Assembly: GCA_045531895.1 (NCBI GenBank)
Contig: JAZSEW010000055.1
Span: 16,728-80,727 of the forward strand
Length of the DNA stretch: 64,000 bases
Direction of reading: 5' to 3'
From: SIG299 sp045531895
GTDB taxonomy: Bacteria > Bacillota > Clostridia > Lachnospirales > Lachnospiraceae
Below are positions 50,492 to 59,308 of this stretch, piece after piece (position 1 is the first letter of the stretch; the number at the start of each line of letters is the position of its first letter). The translations under genes were made by a program, and so were the position numbers. A model generated the notes under the pieces. That model searched no databases, was not told the DNA's origin, and was given only the letters and a program-made list of their open reading frames with translations.

Positions 50492-51003
50492 AATTTTTCC
50501 TCCATCAGTAATTCCATTATCCGTGTTTCCCGCTCAATCCAGACACCACCGTTTTCGTCCCCATGATCGTTGGTTCGGTTTCTTCTGACCGCTTCCTCCG
50601 GGGTAAGAAACACTAAGGAATACTGTTCCTCTATTTCGTGTACGTCGTATTCCGGTGCTTCTATCACTTCCTGCACCTCGCACCAATAGTAGAAGTTTTC
50701 CTGGTCAAAAATGGTATTTTCAAAAACACCGCTCTTGCTTAAGCGCAGGGCGGAGCCATACGCGCGGATGCTTTCCGGAATTACCACCATGCCGGATTCT
50801 TCCTTTACTTCGCGTATTAAAGCCTCTTCGTGGCTTTCTCCTTCTTCGATTCCGCCGCCCGGAAACATATAGTAATCCCGCCTGCCGTTATGTATCAGTG
50901 CAAGTTTTCCGTTCCGCACAATGATTCCTCTTGCGGAAGGCCGCTTGGAATGAGGCCATTCCGGGTTATAATCTTTTAAATCAATGGTGAATAAGCGCTT
51001 CAT
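50488..51003 (-). CDS. NUDIX hydrolase
   Basis: 171 residues from the ATG at 51003, within the end of the upstream GNAT gene (23-nt overlap). RPSARGIIVRNGKLALIHNGRRDYYMFPGGG leads into the NUDIX box GGGIEEGESHEEALIREVKEESGM (REVKEE). Downstream, SLVFLTPEEAVRRNRTN closes the fold. It is probably a dinucleotide or nucleoside-polyphosphate pyrophosphatase. It lies in a GNAT-NUDIX-methyltransferase run with overlapping ends. Confidence 0.88.
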   Translation of the reverse strand: MKRLFTIDLKDYNPEWPHSKRPSARGIIVRNGKLALIHNGRRDYYMFPGGGIEEGESHEEALIREVKEESGMVVIPESIRAYGSALRLSKSGVFENTIFDQENFYYWCEVQEVIEAPEYDVHEIEEQYSLVFLTPEEAVRRNRTNDHGDENGGVWIERETRIMELLMEEKL

Positions 51004-51517
51004 AGTCCTGTTTCTCCATCTCCAATTCAATCACTGTCCAAATTTCTCCAAACAAAGGAATGTCAAATTTCTCTCCCGTTTCCTGAAATCCTGCTGCCTT
51101 ATAGCAATGATACGCCGATGGATTATTATCAAATACACCCAGGGTGACCTTCTCAGCACCTAAAAATTCAAAGGCGTATTTCGTGGCCAGTTGAACCATT
51201 TTCTTGCCGTAGCCCTTGCCACGCTTTGTATCATCCACAATAATAAAGCCAAGACGGACAATCGATCTTTCCCCGTTGTTATAGCGTAAAATCAGACTTC
51301 CCACAATGCCGCTTTCATCAAAGGCGGTCATTGGGTAGAAGTTATCCAAATCCGGGCAGTCACCATTGTTATCAATATACTTTTTGTTCATGTCCTCTGC
51401 TGTAATCGGGAAAGAGTCGTAGCGGTCTGATGTCCATTTTCTAAAAGCACGCTCATCCTTGCACCAGCTTACGATAGTTTCAGCATCACAGGGTTTGTAT
51501 GGTCTTAATTTAAGCAT
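50981..51517 (-). CDS. GNAT family N-acetyltransferase
   Basis: 178 residues with the RimI/RimL-like shape: LKLRPYKPCDAETIVSWC at the start, GIVGSLILRYNNGERSIVRLGFIIVDDTKRGKGYGKKMVQLA (acetyl-CoA loop RGKGYGKK) and SAYHCYKAAGFQETGE. All core motifs A and B are intact. The substrate is unknown. It overlaps the next gene (NUDIX) by 23 nt. Confidence 0.9.
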   Translation of the reverse strand: MLKLRPYKPCDAETIVSWCKDERAFRKWTSDRYDSFPITAEDMNKKYIDNNGDCPDLDNFYPMTAFDESGIVGSLILRYNNGERSIVRLGFIIVDDTKRGKGYGKKMVQLATKYAFEFLGAEKVTLGVFDNNPSAYHCYKAAGFQETGEKFDIPLFGEIWTVIELEMEKQDYEALIHH

Positions 51518-51530
51518 GTTGTTCTCCCTC

Positions 51531-52277
51531 CTATATCTTCAATTCAAACTTTCCTCTGCTCCACAACCACATCGGCGTGTGAACATCAATAGGCTTTAAC
51601 TCAGTTTCTCCCAAAAGCTCTTCCCAACGTTCAGCCAATAGTACCTGCACAGTAGACAATTTTGCTTCTTCCTCCGTAATCACACCAAGCCTTGTACTTG
51701 CCTGTATCACATGGGTATCCGGTGCCACTGTGATATTTTCCCTATCCACAAATTCGATATCTGTGTACTGCTCCAGCACATACAGCCAGTAGTTGCAAAT
51801 CTTGTTACCGCCCAGATACGGAAACTCTTTTTTATGGTTTTGAATATATTCCTTCACCTTTTTTACAGAAAAATCGTTGCGGATAAATAAGTTCCTTATA
51901 TCTCCATCCAAAGTATTTTCTATAGTTTCACACAAGGTTTTCCAAATGATTGGCTGCTTATTTGGCTGTAAGGCGACCTTATAATCCATAAGATAGTTTC
52001 GTAATGTTTCTTCGAACATGACGCAAACTGCTTTGCTGTCAAAAACTTTTCTTGCCGTTTCATCCGCATACATCCGGTTGGCACATTCCCACAACACATA
52101 GGAATTCCGCTGATAATTCAATGCCATAGGTAGGGTGAAATACATGTAATTTTCCTTAGAGTTTTTATCCAAGTGGGGGTTTTCATCCTCCGGCATTTTT
52201 TCACCACCAAGGAGACCGGATTTGTGGGCTTGGATTAAGTTATTTACTTTCTTTAATAGTTCTTCTTTGTTATTCAT
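51531..52277 (-). CDS. Hypothetical protein, possibly HhH-GPD glycosylase-like
   Basis: 248 residues, soluble. The C-terminal part, with FPYLGGNKICNYWLYVLEQYT, VAPDTHVIQASTRLGVI and KPIDVHTPMWLWSRG, is faintly like the helix-hairpin-helix/GPD region of DNA glycosylases (gx-GxNK...D-H). The N-terminal half has no recognisable motif. No iron-sulfur Cys pattern is present. I would not call a repair function without a structural comparison. Confidence 0.45.
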   Translation of the reverse strand: MNNKEELLKKVNNLIQAHKSGLLGGEKMPEDENPHLDKNSKENYMYFTLPMALNYQRNSYVLWECANRMYADETARKVFDSKAVCVMFEETLRNYLMDYKVALQPNKQPIIWKTLCETIENTLDGDIRNLFIRNDFSVKKVKEYIQNHKKEFPYLGGNKICNYWLYVLEQYTDIEFVDRENITVAPDTHVIQASTRLGVITEEEAKLSTVQVLLAERWEELLGETELKPIDVHTPMWLWSRGKFELKI

Positions 52278-52297
52278 ATTTGTTCCTTTTGCACATT

Positions 52298-52753
52298 TTA
52301 CTCATATGATACAATATGCTTAATTCCCTGTGGTAGCCGATTCACCGCTTTTTTTAAAAAAGGAGGAACCAAAGTAATTTGCTCTAACCTTTCCAACGGA
52401 ATCCAATACAGATGCTCATTTTTCTGGTCTGTAACAGTCCCCTGCAGAATTTCAGAATCCTCATTCTTCATTAAATAAAAGAACACCACTTCATGATGTT
52501 TCTCTTTCTTCGCCTGATAAAATCTCTCCTGTACAAACATCAGACGGTCAATTTCCAGATGCTTTCCGGTTTCTTCATACACTTCCCGAAGCACCGCTTC
52601 TTCTGAAGTTTCCCCTGCTTGTATGCCACCGCCAACAGTATAGTAGCAGTCATAATTATCACTTTTTGCAAGCAAAAGACAATTATCTTTGATAATCAGC
52701 GCTGCAGACCTCAGACAAAAATTTTCGTCTAATGTTTTTAATTCGATATCCAT
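52298..52753 (-). CDS. NUDIX hydrolase
   Basis: 151 residues. RSAALIIKDNCLLLAKSDNYDCYYTVGGG is followed by the NUDIX box GGGIQAGETSEEAVLREVYEETGK, with REVYEE intact, then RLMFVQERFYQAKKEKHHEVVFFY. The last glycine of the box is followed by Lys. It is a MutT-like pyrophosphohydrolase with unknown substrate, 16 nt before the histidine phosphatase stop. Confidence 0.9.
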   Translation of the reverse strand: MDIELKTLDENFCLRSAALIIKDNCLLLAKSDNYDCYYTVGGGIQAGETSEEAVLREVYEETGKHLEIDRLMFVQERFYQAKKEKHHEVVFFYLMKNEDSEILQGTVTDQKNEHLYWIPLERLEQITLVPPFLKKAVNRLPQGIKHIVSYE

Positions 52754-52768
52754 ATACTGTTCTCCTAA

Positions 52769-53341
52769 TTAGTTCGTTTCAAACAAGTTATACTGCTTAA
52801 TCTCAACGCACTCCGTCCCATCAAATCGGAACTCTACCACCCACGGCATCAATCCGCGGATTTTCTCAAATTCTGTATATCCAAAGCTACTATCATAGTA
52901 ATTTACAATCGTACTCAGTGCAGTTCCATGGCTTCCCACAACAATAGTTTTTCCTGCATGTTCTTCCAACACCTTATTTAACGCTGCAATGTTTCTTTCC
53001 TGTACCTTGGCAAGACTCTCTCCGTCAGACAACTTGTAAGAAAAATCGCCCCATTGCTTTTGGCAAAAACTGTTAAAATCTTCAATCCAGACACTGTCAA
53101 TACGGCGTTCTCTAAAATCCTCCACGATACCGATTTCCAAACCATTTGCATCCGCAAAATCACGAACGGTATCCACAGAACGAAGAAATGGACTGGATAA
53201 CACCACATCTACGTTTTTGTCTGTAAGGAACCTGGTTACCAGTTTCCGATCCTCTAACCCTTTTGCGGTCAGTTCCCGCAACATATCGTCATGATTCTCA
53301 TAATTTGGCTGTGCGTGACGCACGAAATATACTGTTGTCAT
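52769..53341 (-). CDS. Histidine phosphatase (phosphoglycerate-mutase-like)
   Basis: 190 residues. Canonical RHA motif VYFVRHAQPNYENHDDMLRELTAKGLEDRK, LSSPFLRSVDTVRDFA and the second catalytic His in TIVVGSHGTALSTIVNYY. The RHG is RHA here, still with Arg and the acceptor His. It is probably a small-molecule phosphatase. It lies divergently from the XRE regulator at 53489, with 147 nt between them. Confidence 0.9.
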   Translation of the reverse strand: MTTVYFVRHAQPNYENHDDMLRELTAKGLEDRKLVTRFLTDKNVDVVLSSPFLRSVDTVRDFADANGLEIGIVEDFRERRIDSVWIEDFNSFCQKQWGDFSYKLSDGESLAKVQERNIAALNKVLEEHAGKTIVVGSHGTALSTIVNYYDSSFGYTEFEKIRGLMPWVVEFRFDGTECVEIKQYNLFETN

Positions 53342-53408
53342 TTGTTTCCTCTCCTTACTTTTCTACTCCCATTAGAAATTCTTTTCTCCATTTTCAAATA
53401 CCAGATTA

Positions 53409-53437
53409 TTGTAACTTTCTTCGTTTTCCGTTATGAT
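53409..53437 (+). promoter_or_regulatory. Predicted sigma-A promoter of the XRE gene at 53489
   Basis: TTGTAA (53409-53414), 17-bp spacer, TATGAT (53432-53437), about 50 nt before the ATG. Confidence 0.65.
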
Positions 53438-53488
53438 AAATCCAGAATCGATTCACAAATAAATGAAAAATAAAGGAGAACATTTCTT

Positions 53489-54019
53489 ATGGCACTAGAT
53501 TTAACTACTATCGGTTTCCAGATACAATCCTTACGGAAGTCCAAAGGCTACACCCAAAATCAGCTGGGTGATATGGTTGGCGTTTCGTTCCAAGCTGTTT
53601 CCAAATGGGAGCGTGGGGAAACGCTGCCGGACATCAGCACCTTTGTTATCCTTGCGGAAGTCCTTGATACTACCATCGACAACCTGCTGCATGGCGGCAA
53701 AAAAGTTACAGAATACAAAGGTCATAAAACCATAGATGAAATCAAAAAAGGCATCAACTGCCTTATCGACATGGGCAATCTGCTGGGTCGCGAAAACCTG
53801 CTGTACCGCTGCGCCATTGATGGCATCGATGAAAAAATGAACATGGAAATTGAAGACTACTTAAGCCAGCCTTACACCTATGAGGCTATGGTGGCAGAAG
53901 CTGCCATTCAGTGCATCCTGTCCGGTTATTACATCGATGTCAAGGATATCGAAAAAGGCTTTATTTCCGAACACTGGAAACAAACCGTAACAGATTTCGC
54001 AGTAAAAAATCAAAAGTAA
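53489..54019 (+). CDS. XRE-family transcriptional regulator
   Basis: 176 residues. The HTH at about 8-65 (SKGYTQNQLGDMVGVSFQAVSKWERGETLPDIST) is typical of Cro/CI-like regulators. A helical C-terminal part (about 75-176) has no known domain; GYYIDVKDIEKGFISEHWK ends it. AAGGAG lies just before the ATG. It is one of few plus-strand genes. It is transcribed divergently from the histidine phosphatase, which may be its target. Confidence 0.85.
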   Translation: MALDLTTIGFQIQSLRKSKGYTQNQLGDMVGVSFQAVSKWERGETLPDISTFVILAEVLDTTIDNLLHGGKKVTEYKGHKTIDEIKKGINCLIDMGNLLGRENLLYRCAIDGIDEKMNMEIEDYLSQPYTYEAMVAEAAIQCILSGYYIDVKDIEKGFISEHWKQTVTDFAVKNQK

Positions 54020-54040
54020 TTGAGCAAACTCTCTTCCCAA

Positions 54041-54685
54041 TTACAAATAGTTGAACAAATTTTCCGGGGTTGATACAATGATGTCAGCCCCGGCCTCCTT
54101 TAAAATTCTGGCATCCCGAAAGCCCCAGTCCACTGCAATGCAGTCCAATCCGGCATTGCGGGCAGTCTGCACATCCACCTCAGAATCTCCAATGTAAACC
54201 GCCTGCGATTTGTCAATCTGTAAATTCTTTACTACCTCATTCACCGTATCCGGTGCAGGTTTTCTGGCAATTCCGGCACGTTCCCCAACTGCTTCATCAA
54301 ACATTCCCGAAAAATACTGCTCACAAAGCGCCTTTACTGCGTAGTCCGCCTTATTGGACACTACCGCCAGCTTCATACCCTGTTTCTGCAGGACAGCCAG
54401 CAGTTCCATAATGCCATCATAGGGCTTTGTTTTATCCGCACAGTGCTCTCCATAATATTCCTTAAACTGTTCCAACATCCGGTCAATTTCTTCGGATGAT
54501 GTGTCTTTCGGTGCACTACGCTCTAACAATTTCCGAATGCCGTTGCCAACAAAATTTCTAACCTCTGCCAAGGTTCGTTCCGGATATCCAAACTGCCGCA
54601 TAATATAGTTTGTACTGTCCGCCAAATCCTCTAACGTATCCAGTAAAGTTCCGTCTAAATCAAATATTGCAAGCTGATAGCTCAT
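54041..54685 (-). CDS. HAD-IA phosphatase, phosphoglycolate-phosphatase-like
   Basis: 214 residues with motif I AIFDLDGTLLDTLEDLADS, helical cap RNFVGNGIRKLLERS, motif II AVVSNKADYAV, Lys in ARKPAPDTVNEVVKNL and motif IV AVYIGDSEVDVQTARNAGL. The FDLDGTLLDT and VGNGIRKLLE motifs match the Gph branch, which removes 2-phosphoglycolate from DNA repair. It has its own ribosome site and short gaps to neighbours. Confidence 0.9.
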   Translation of the reverse strand: MSYQLAIFDLDGTLLDTLEDLADSTNYIMRQFGYPERTLAEVRNFVGNGIRKLLERSAPKDTSSEEIDRMLEQFKEYYGEHCADKTKPYDGIMELLAVLQKQGMKLAVVSNKADYAVKALCEQYFSGMFDEAVGERAGIARKPAPDTVNEVVKNLQIDKSQAVYIGDSEVDVQTARNAGLDCIAVDWGFRDARILKEAGADIIVSTPENLFNYL

Positions 54686-54723
54686 ACCATGTTCCTCTTT
54701 TTCTCTTTATCATTTTTTCGACG

Positions 54724-55302
54724 TTAACGAAGCCCGGTGCTCCACACCCAGGAATAAAACAGTTCCTTCGGTGGCATCTCATACTCATAATCCAGCCTGG
54801 TTTCTGCCGTGTCAATTAACGCAATTGCCTCTTTCAGCACTTCTTCCGGTGACTTTTCTGCCACATCAAGTTCAAACTCATTCACCAGCAAAGGACGACG
54901 ATTGATTTTCTTCGTCATCTTCTCTAAAAGTTCAAAATCAACCAGACCATCACCACGATGCTTCATCTGCTGATAATTCTGCTCGTAATCACTGCAAATC
55001 AGTTTTAATGTGATATAATTATAGCCCTTGAACACCTTTGGAATATCCCTGGTTCGCAGATCATCAAAATCTCCGCTGATTACATTTTTCACACCTAATT
55101 CGTTAAATTTTTTTAACTGAGCCACACAACATTCCCAGCAGACATTTTCTTCGTAAATCCCTTCATCTACGCCCTCAGGAATACCGAACTCCGGCACCAT
55201 ACTCATTTCTGCCAAAGCTCCTTGATAGTGCTCAAACAGCCCCTTGGATAAGGTGGTTTTGCCAACCCCACTGGGACCGATAATAAAAATAAAATCTCTC
55301 AT
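54724..55302 (-). CDS. Guanylate-kinase-like P-loop protein
   Basis: 192 residues with Walker A IIGPSGVGKTTLSKGLFEHY at residues 8-27. The central NVISGDFDDLRTRDIPKVF and EQNYQQMKHRGDGLVDFELLEKM are not a canonical guanylate-kinase core, so the substrate may differ. It belongs to the group of small kinases of unknown substrate in clostridia. The start ATG at 55302 lies close to the next gene's end (20 nt). Confidence 0.72.
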   Translation of the reverse strand: MRDFIFIIGPSGVGKTTLSKGLFEHYQGALAEMSMVPEFGIPEGVDEGIYEENVCWECCVAQLKKFNELGVKNVISGDFDDLRTRDIPKVFKGYNYITLKLICSDYEQNYQQMKHRGDGLVDFELLEKMTKKINRRPLLVNEFELDVAEKSPEEVLKEAIALIDTAETRLDYEYEMPPKELFYSWVWSTGLR

Positions 55303-55321
55303 TTGTTTTCCCTCAGTTTTC

Positions 55322-55849
55322 TTATATCTCTATCCAATACTTGAAATATGGCTCACCCCTATAGTAAAACACTTCTTTCTGTTCCAGCGTCCCACCACAC
55401 TTTTCAATGGTTTTACAGGATGCCACGTTATCCGTATCACAGGTCAAAAGAACCTTTTCAAGACCTATATTTTTTGCTTCTTTCAATATCAATTTCAACA
55501 TTATTATGGCATACCCTTTGTTACGCTCCTGTGGTACCACACTGTAACCAATGTGACCACCGATAACAGCCAGGGACTCATTGAGAGTGTGACGCAATTC
55601 GATGCAGCCAACTACTTTTCCATCTGATGTTCTGACCGCCAGATAGGTACTGGTCTGCACTCCAATCATGGTATTATCAGGCTTTTCACACTCCGTTACC
55701 AGCCAAAGCCAATCCTCATATTTTTCGTAATTATGTAAGCCCCTGCTGCCATTGATGGAACGTTCGCCTGCGGACAAAAACTCCTGGCGGAATTGCATGA
55801 CTTTTTCTGCCGGGACTTCTTTTGCGTTTACTAATTTTACATCCAACAT
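55322..55849 (-). CDS. GNAT family N-acetyltransferase
   Basis: 175 residues. KVMQFRQEFLSAGERSINGS leads the fold; VGCIELRHTLNESLAVIGGHIGYSVVPQERNKGYAIIML is the acetyl-CoA region (RNKGYA), and NVASCKTIEKCGGTLEQ follows. It is a paralogue of the N-terminal half of the GNAT-phosphatase fusion at 9766 and of the gene at 57540 (shared RH-L...GY-V-P-ER-KGYA spacing). The substrate is unknown. Confidence 0.88.
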   Translation of the reverse strand: MLDVKLVNAKEVPAEKVMQFRQEFLSAGERSINGSRGLHNYEKYEDWLWLVTECEKPDNTMIGVQTSTYLAVRTSDGKVVGCIELRHTLNESLAVIGGHIGYSVVPQERNKGYAIIMLKLILKEAKNIGLEKVLLTCDTDNVASCKTIEKCGGTLEQKEVFYYRGEPYFKYWIEI

Positions 55850-55882
55850 TTGTTTCTTCTCTCTACCTATTCAAGTTTTCTA

Positions 55883-56419
55883 TTACTGTTGCTCCTTTAG
55901 TTCCCATGCCTTAAGTTCTTCATATGGTTCTGCTCTTGCCAACACAATCTTCTCTGCCGTTGCTCCAAATGCACTAAACTTTTCCTGTACAATAGCAAAC
56001 GCCTCTTTTAATGCATCCGGAGTTAACTTTACTGCAATTGCTGCATGAGGAACCCATTGATTTGGCAGATATCGTCCTCTGTTTCCAACATCAGCATACT
56101 TTAATAAATTTTCATTTACTGTCCTGCAAGTACTCTGTAAAAATTCGTTCATTACCGGACCGAGATAAATAACAAACGGGTTAAACACCCCTATATTTGC
56201 AAACCAAACAAAGCCTTTATTCATTACTTCTGCAACATGTTCCATTTCTGAGAGCAGTGCCGCTTCATTATCACTCACAAGAGCAGAAACCGTCACATGA
56301 GGTGGAATTTTTGACTGTTTCATATAATCACACCCTGTTACCCTTGCAGCTTCATCAATCATCTCCTGGATTTTATTTTCAGTTTCTTTATCAAATTCTA
56401 ACGTTACCGCATAATCCAT
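55883..56419 (-). CDS. 2H phosphoesterase (2'-5' RNA ligase-like)
   Basis: 178 residues. The first H-x-T motif is PPHVTVSAL (near residue 42). The second is NQWVPHAAIAVKL (near 128), where the position of the T/S is Ala. Two HxT/S motifs are needed for the standard cyclic-phosphodiesterase or ligase reaction, so activity may be lowered or altered. VTLEFDKETENKIQEMIDEA and the length fit the family. Confidence 0.8.
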   Translation of the reverse strand: MDYAVTLEFDKETENKIQEMIDEAARVTGCDYMKQSKIPPHVTVSALVSDNEAALLSEMEHVAEVMNKGFVWFANIGVFNPFVIYLGPVMNEFLQSTCRTVNENLLKYADVGNRGRYLPNQWVPHAAIAVKLTPDALKEAFAIVQEKFSAFGATAEKIVLARAEPYEELKAWELKEQQ

Positions 56420-56452
56420 AATAACAGTCTCCTTTCAGTTTACCCGTATTTT

Positions 56453-57070
56453 CTATCGAATAAAATTGGTTGCCACCTTCTGCTCTTTCTCAGGGAGACC
56501 ATACGCTTCCTTTCCCAGGGCAATACTCTTCATCAGGAAGGACATGTTCCTTGCCAAGGTGCGCATAGTCTGCAAGCCCTCTGCATCCTGTTCTGCCTCA
56601 CCCGGTGCACCGCCGTGTACGCTGTTCCAGTACTGGCTGGAAGCAATTGGAATTCCGCTGATAGTGAAGTATTTATTCAGTTCGTCAAAGGTAGAGGAGC
56701 AACCGCCACGACGTGCCACCGCTACACTGGCTCCTACTTTCATGGTCTTGTCAAAGCGAGTGCTATAAAACAGACGGTCTAAAAAGGCAATCAGAGTTGC
56801 ATTGGCAGAAGCATAATACACCGGACTAGCCACTACTAAACCGTCACATTCTGCAAATTTAGGTGCACATTCATTTACCATATCGTCAAAAACACACTTT
56901 CCGTTTTTGCCACAACTTCCGCAGGCAATGCAGCCACGGATAGCCTTATTTCCAACGAGCAGAATTTCAGTTTCAATGCCTTCTTCTACAAAAACTTTCA
57001 CCATTTCCTCTAATGCCCGAGCTGTGTTTCCATTTGCCCTTGGGCTGCCGTTTACTAATAATACCTTCAT
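56453..57070 (-). CDS. NAD(P)H-dependent FMN reductase/flavodoxin-like (with Cys motif)
   Basis: 205 residues of the NADPH-dependent FMN reductase family. It has the FMN phosphate loop LVNGSPRANGNTARALEEM at the N-terminus, then GCIACGSCGKNGKCVFDDM, a cysteine-rich sequence typical of iron-sulfur flavoproteins, and GLVVASPVYYASANATL. A [4Fe-4S] cluster could bind there, but the spacing should be compared with known Isf proteins. Confidence 0.85.
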   Translation of the reverse strand: MKVLLVNGSPRANGNTARALEEMVKVFVEEGIETEILLVGNKAIRGCIACGSCGKNGKCVFDDMVNECAPKFAECDGLVVASPVYYASANATLIAFLDRLFYSTRFDKTMKVGASVAVARRGGCSSTFDELNKYFTISGIPIASSQYWNSVHGGAPGEAEQDAEGLQTMRTLARNMSFLMKSIALGKEAYGLPEKEQKVATNFIR

Positions 57071-57105
57071 TTTTATACTCCTTTAATTCTAATATCTGTG
57101 ATAAC

Positions 57106-57531
57106 TCACTTTTTATGACATTTTTCCATTTGCTGTACAAGAACGTCTTCAGTTTCCCTTAACAATTTTCTTAATGCAATCCTCCTATTCGTCCAATCCT
57201 CTTCCGTTCTTTCATAAGGCGACCACTGTACCCAGTCCTCAAAATATGTTTCAATATCAGCAATAAGTTCTCTGGCTATATCCATAAAGTCAATTTCTGT
57301 GTATGTTCTACATACTTCATTTGCTCTAACTACATGTGTAACTCCATAATATGAAACAATAAATACTTTACTACCTTCTTCTTCGATATGAAACACAGTT
57401 GGTATGCTCTCTTTCAAACTTAGTAAGCATGACTTTAACCAAGAAAACGGAATGTCATCCAAATAACTTGCAACTGTTTTAAATTCCTCTAGTGAAACTG
57501 TCGTCCATCCATAACGTGGTTTAGATAACAT
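57106..57531 (-). CDS. Hypothetical protein
   Basis: 141 residues, acidic and soluble. SLEEFKTVASYLDDIPFSWLK, PTVFHIEEEGSKVFIVSYYGVTHVV and DWVQWSPYERTEEDWTNRRIALRKLLRE are visible. No family recognised. It sits between a flavin reductase and a GNAT gene (nine nt), so it may be cotranscribed with the latter. Its RBS AGGAGG lies 7-8 nt before the ATG. Confidence 0.5.
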   Translation of the reverse strand: MLSKPRYGWTTVSLEEFKTVASYLDDIPFSWLKSCLLSLKESIPTVFHIEEEGSKVFIVSYYGVTHVVRANEVCRTYTEIDFMDIARELIADIETYFEDWVQWSPYERTEEDWTNRRIALRKLLRETEDVLVQQMEKCHKK

Positions 57532-57539
57532 AGAACCTC

Positions 57540-58043
57540 CTATAAATCAATCCAGATATAATACCGTTCATCTGTTTCCTGCTCTATTCTACCGCCATTG
57601 GCCAGTGCTACCTGTCGGGACGGCACATTGGCTTTCCGGATAGTAAGTAATATTTTCTCAATGCCAAGCTTCTTACACTCTTCCTTTAGTAAACCAACAA
57701 ATTGTTTACCAAGTCCCTTGTTTCTGGCACTTGGACGAATCCCATAGCCTACGTTACCGCCTTCTTCCAACAGTTTTTCTGTGAGGAAATGACGAACTTT
57801 TGCAAAGCCCACCGGCTTGCCATCCTCCAAAAACCAAAACGTAGTTTGTGGCACCTTCCAGCCATCTACGATTTCCTTTTTCTCGGCGCTTTCTGCGGAA
57901 GCTTTCAACCATTCTTTGTATTCCTCGTAGGATTTTCCTGCCACAGAATTTATAAACCCGTTTTCATCCGCAGGCATTTCCTGCAGCATGTCATAAAATT
58001 CTTTGCCATCGTCGATGCTTAATTTTCTGATTTCTAGTTTCAA
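57540..58043 (-). CDS. GNAT family N-acetyltransferase
   Basis: 167 residues from the TTG at 58043, seven nt after GGAGG; the upstream frame start at 58064 is inside that site. DGKEFYDMLQEMPADENGFIN is the N-terminal part, and VGFAKVRHFLTEKLLEEGGNVGYGIRPSARNKGLGKQFVGLL the acetyl-CoA region (RNKGLGKQ). The start overlaps the HAD stop by 4 nt. It is a paralogue of the GNAT at 55322. Confidence 0.88.
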   Translation of the reverse strand: MKLEIRKLSIDDGKEFYDMLQEMPADENGFINSVAGKSYEEYKEWLKASAESAEKKEIVDGWKVPQTTFWFLEDGKPVGFAKVRHFLTEKLLEEGGNVGYGIRPSARNKGLGKQFVGLLKEECKKLGIEKILLTIRKANVPSRQVALANGGRIEQETDERYYIWIDL

Positions 58044-58831
58044 TGAACTTCCTCCTCTCTCCATCCGACATTCTTCAGATAAACGGCAATTCCATCATGG
58101 TCATTATCGCCTATTACACAGTCTGCAATTTCTTTTACCTCATCAATTGCATTACCCATAGCAACGCCAATACCACATAACTTCAACATTCCTATATCCG
58201 CAAAATCATCACCAAATGCTATAATGTCATCTGTAGTAATTCCACACACTTCACATAGATGCAGAATTGCATTTTCCTTTGTGGCAGTTTTCTTCGTAAA
58301 CTTATACCAGCATCCGTCCGAAAAGCGAACGCAATCACACTCCGACAGCTTTTTCTGTAACTGCTCTGCTACTTTTTCATCAAATATTTCCACACACATT
58401 TTTAAAGACACGTGTTCAAAGTCACAAAAGTCAGTATATATACTGTCCCCCCAGCTTTTGTCCTGTTGTTTCGGATCTACTTTATAATTCCAATAATGCT
58501 CATCTACCGTATCTATCGTAATTTCACAATCTTCACCGCAGATTTCTCTTGCTTGTTTTATTAAATCTTTTGTTTCTTCCCTTGTAAACTCTGCTTTATA
58601 AATATAAGTATCCTTATATTTTACCAAAGCTCCTGCACTGGAAATCACTACATCAGGGTTTAATTCTGCTATAAACTCCATGGAATTCTTTTCACTTCTG
58701 GAAGTAGATACCCCTATCATAATTCCATGCTTTCTGCAATTTTCCAACTCCTGCATTGTAGATATTGAAATCGTTTTATCTGTTTGCAATAAGGTTCCGT
58801 CCAAATCAAATAACAACAGCTTGCACTTCAT
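58040..58831 (-). CDS. Cof-type HAD-IIB family phosphatase
   Basis: 263 residues with motif I LLLFDLDGTLLQTDKTIS, motif II VSTSRSEKN, the C2B cap in the middle, Lys in TKKTATKENAIL and motif IV IIAFGDDFADIGMLKLCG, in which the usual GDxxND is GDDFAD. The final aspartates are kept. It dephosphorylates a sugar or coenzyme phosphate. It overlaps the following GNAT start by 4 nt and follows the NUDIX gene at 3 nt. Confidence 0.9.
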   Translation of the reverse strand: MKCKLLLFDLDGTLLQTDKTISISTMQELENCRKHGIMIGVSTSRSEKNSMEFIAELNPDVVISSAGALVKYKDTYIYKAEFTREETKDLIKQAREICGEDCEITIDTVDEHYWNYKVDPKQQDKSWGDSIYTDFCDFEHVSLKMCVEIFDEKVAEQLQKKLSECDCVRFSDGCWYKFTKKTATKENAILHLCEVCGITTDDIIAFGDDFADIGMLKLCGIGVAMGNAIDEVKEIADCVIGDNDHDGIAVYLKNVGWREEEVH

Positions 58832-58834
58832 CTT

Positions 58835-59308
58835 TTATTCCTCCAGAATATCCACACCGTATAAATATCCCGGCTTGTTCCTGCTCACATACGGCAGCTG
58901 TACAAATCCCTCGTCCGCTTTCATCGCACAGCGAATCAACTGCTTCGTCAGCGCCGGTACGTCCTCCCGTTCCAGTGCTTCCTCAATATCCATCCAGACT
59001 ACTGCATCATTTTCGTCATGGTCCGAGGTCGCTTCTCCAGACACATATTCCGCAAAGAACGCGATATACCAATCTTTTTCATTAAAGCGGATACCGATGA
59101 TATTCTTTGGCTCAGCCACAATTTTTGTCTCTTCAAATATTTCGCGTTTTACCGCATCCTGTGGCATTTCGCCAAACTCCACATAACCGCCCGGCACGAT
59201 ATACAGCCCCTTGCCGGAACCGTAGGTGTGTCTTGCCAGTAAAACCTTGTTATCCTTTATTACTACGCCGGTGACGGACTGACACCAGTTGGTATTGTTA
59301 TTCTCCAT
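58835..59308 (-). CDS. NUDIX hydrolase
   Basis: 157 residues from the ATG at 59308, six nt after GGAGG; longer frames start inside the upstream GNAT gene. CQSVTGVVIKDNKVLLARHTYGSGKGLYIVPGGY leads into the NUDIX box GGYVEFGEMPQDAVKREIFEETKI, with REIFEE intact, but the final Gly is Lys. It resembles the ADP-ribose-pyrophosphatase-like branch. It ends 3 nt before the HAD gene. Confidence 0.9.
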   Translation of the reverse strand: MENNNTNWCQSVTGVVIKDNKVLLARHTYGSGKGLYIVPGGYVEFGEMPQDAVKREIFEETKIVAEPKNIIGIRFNEKDWYIAFFAEYVSGEATSDHDENDAVVWMDIEEALEREDVPALTKQLIRCAMKADEGFVQLPYVSRNKPGYLYGVDILEE

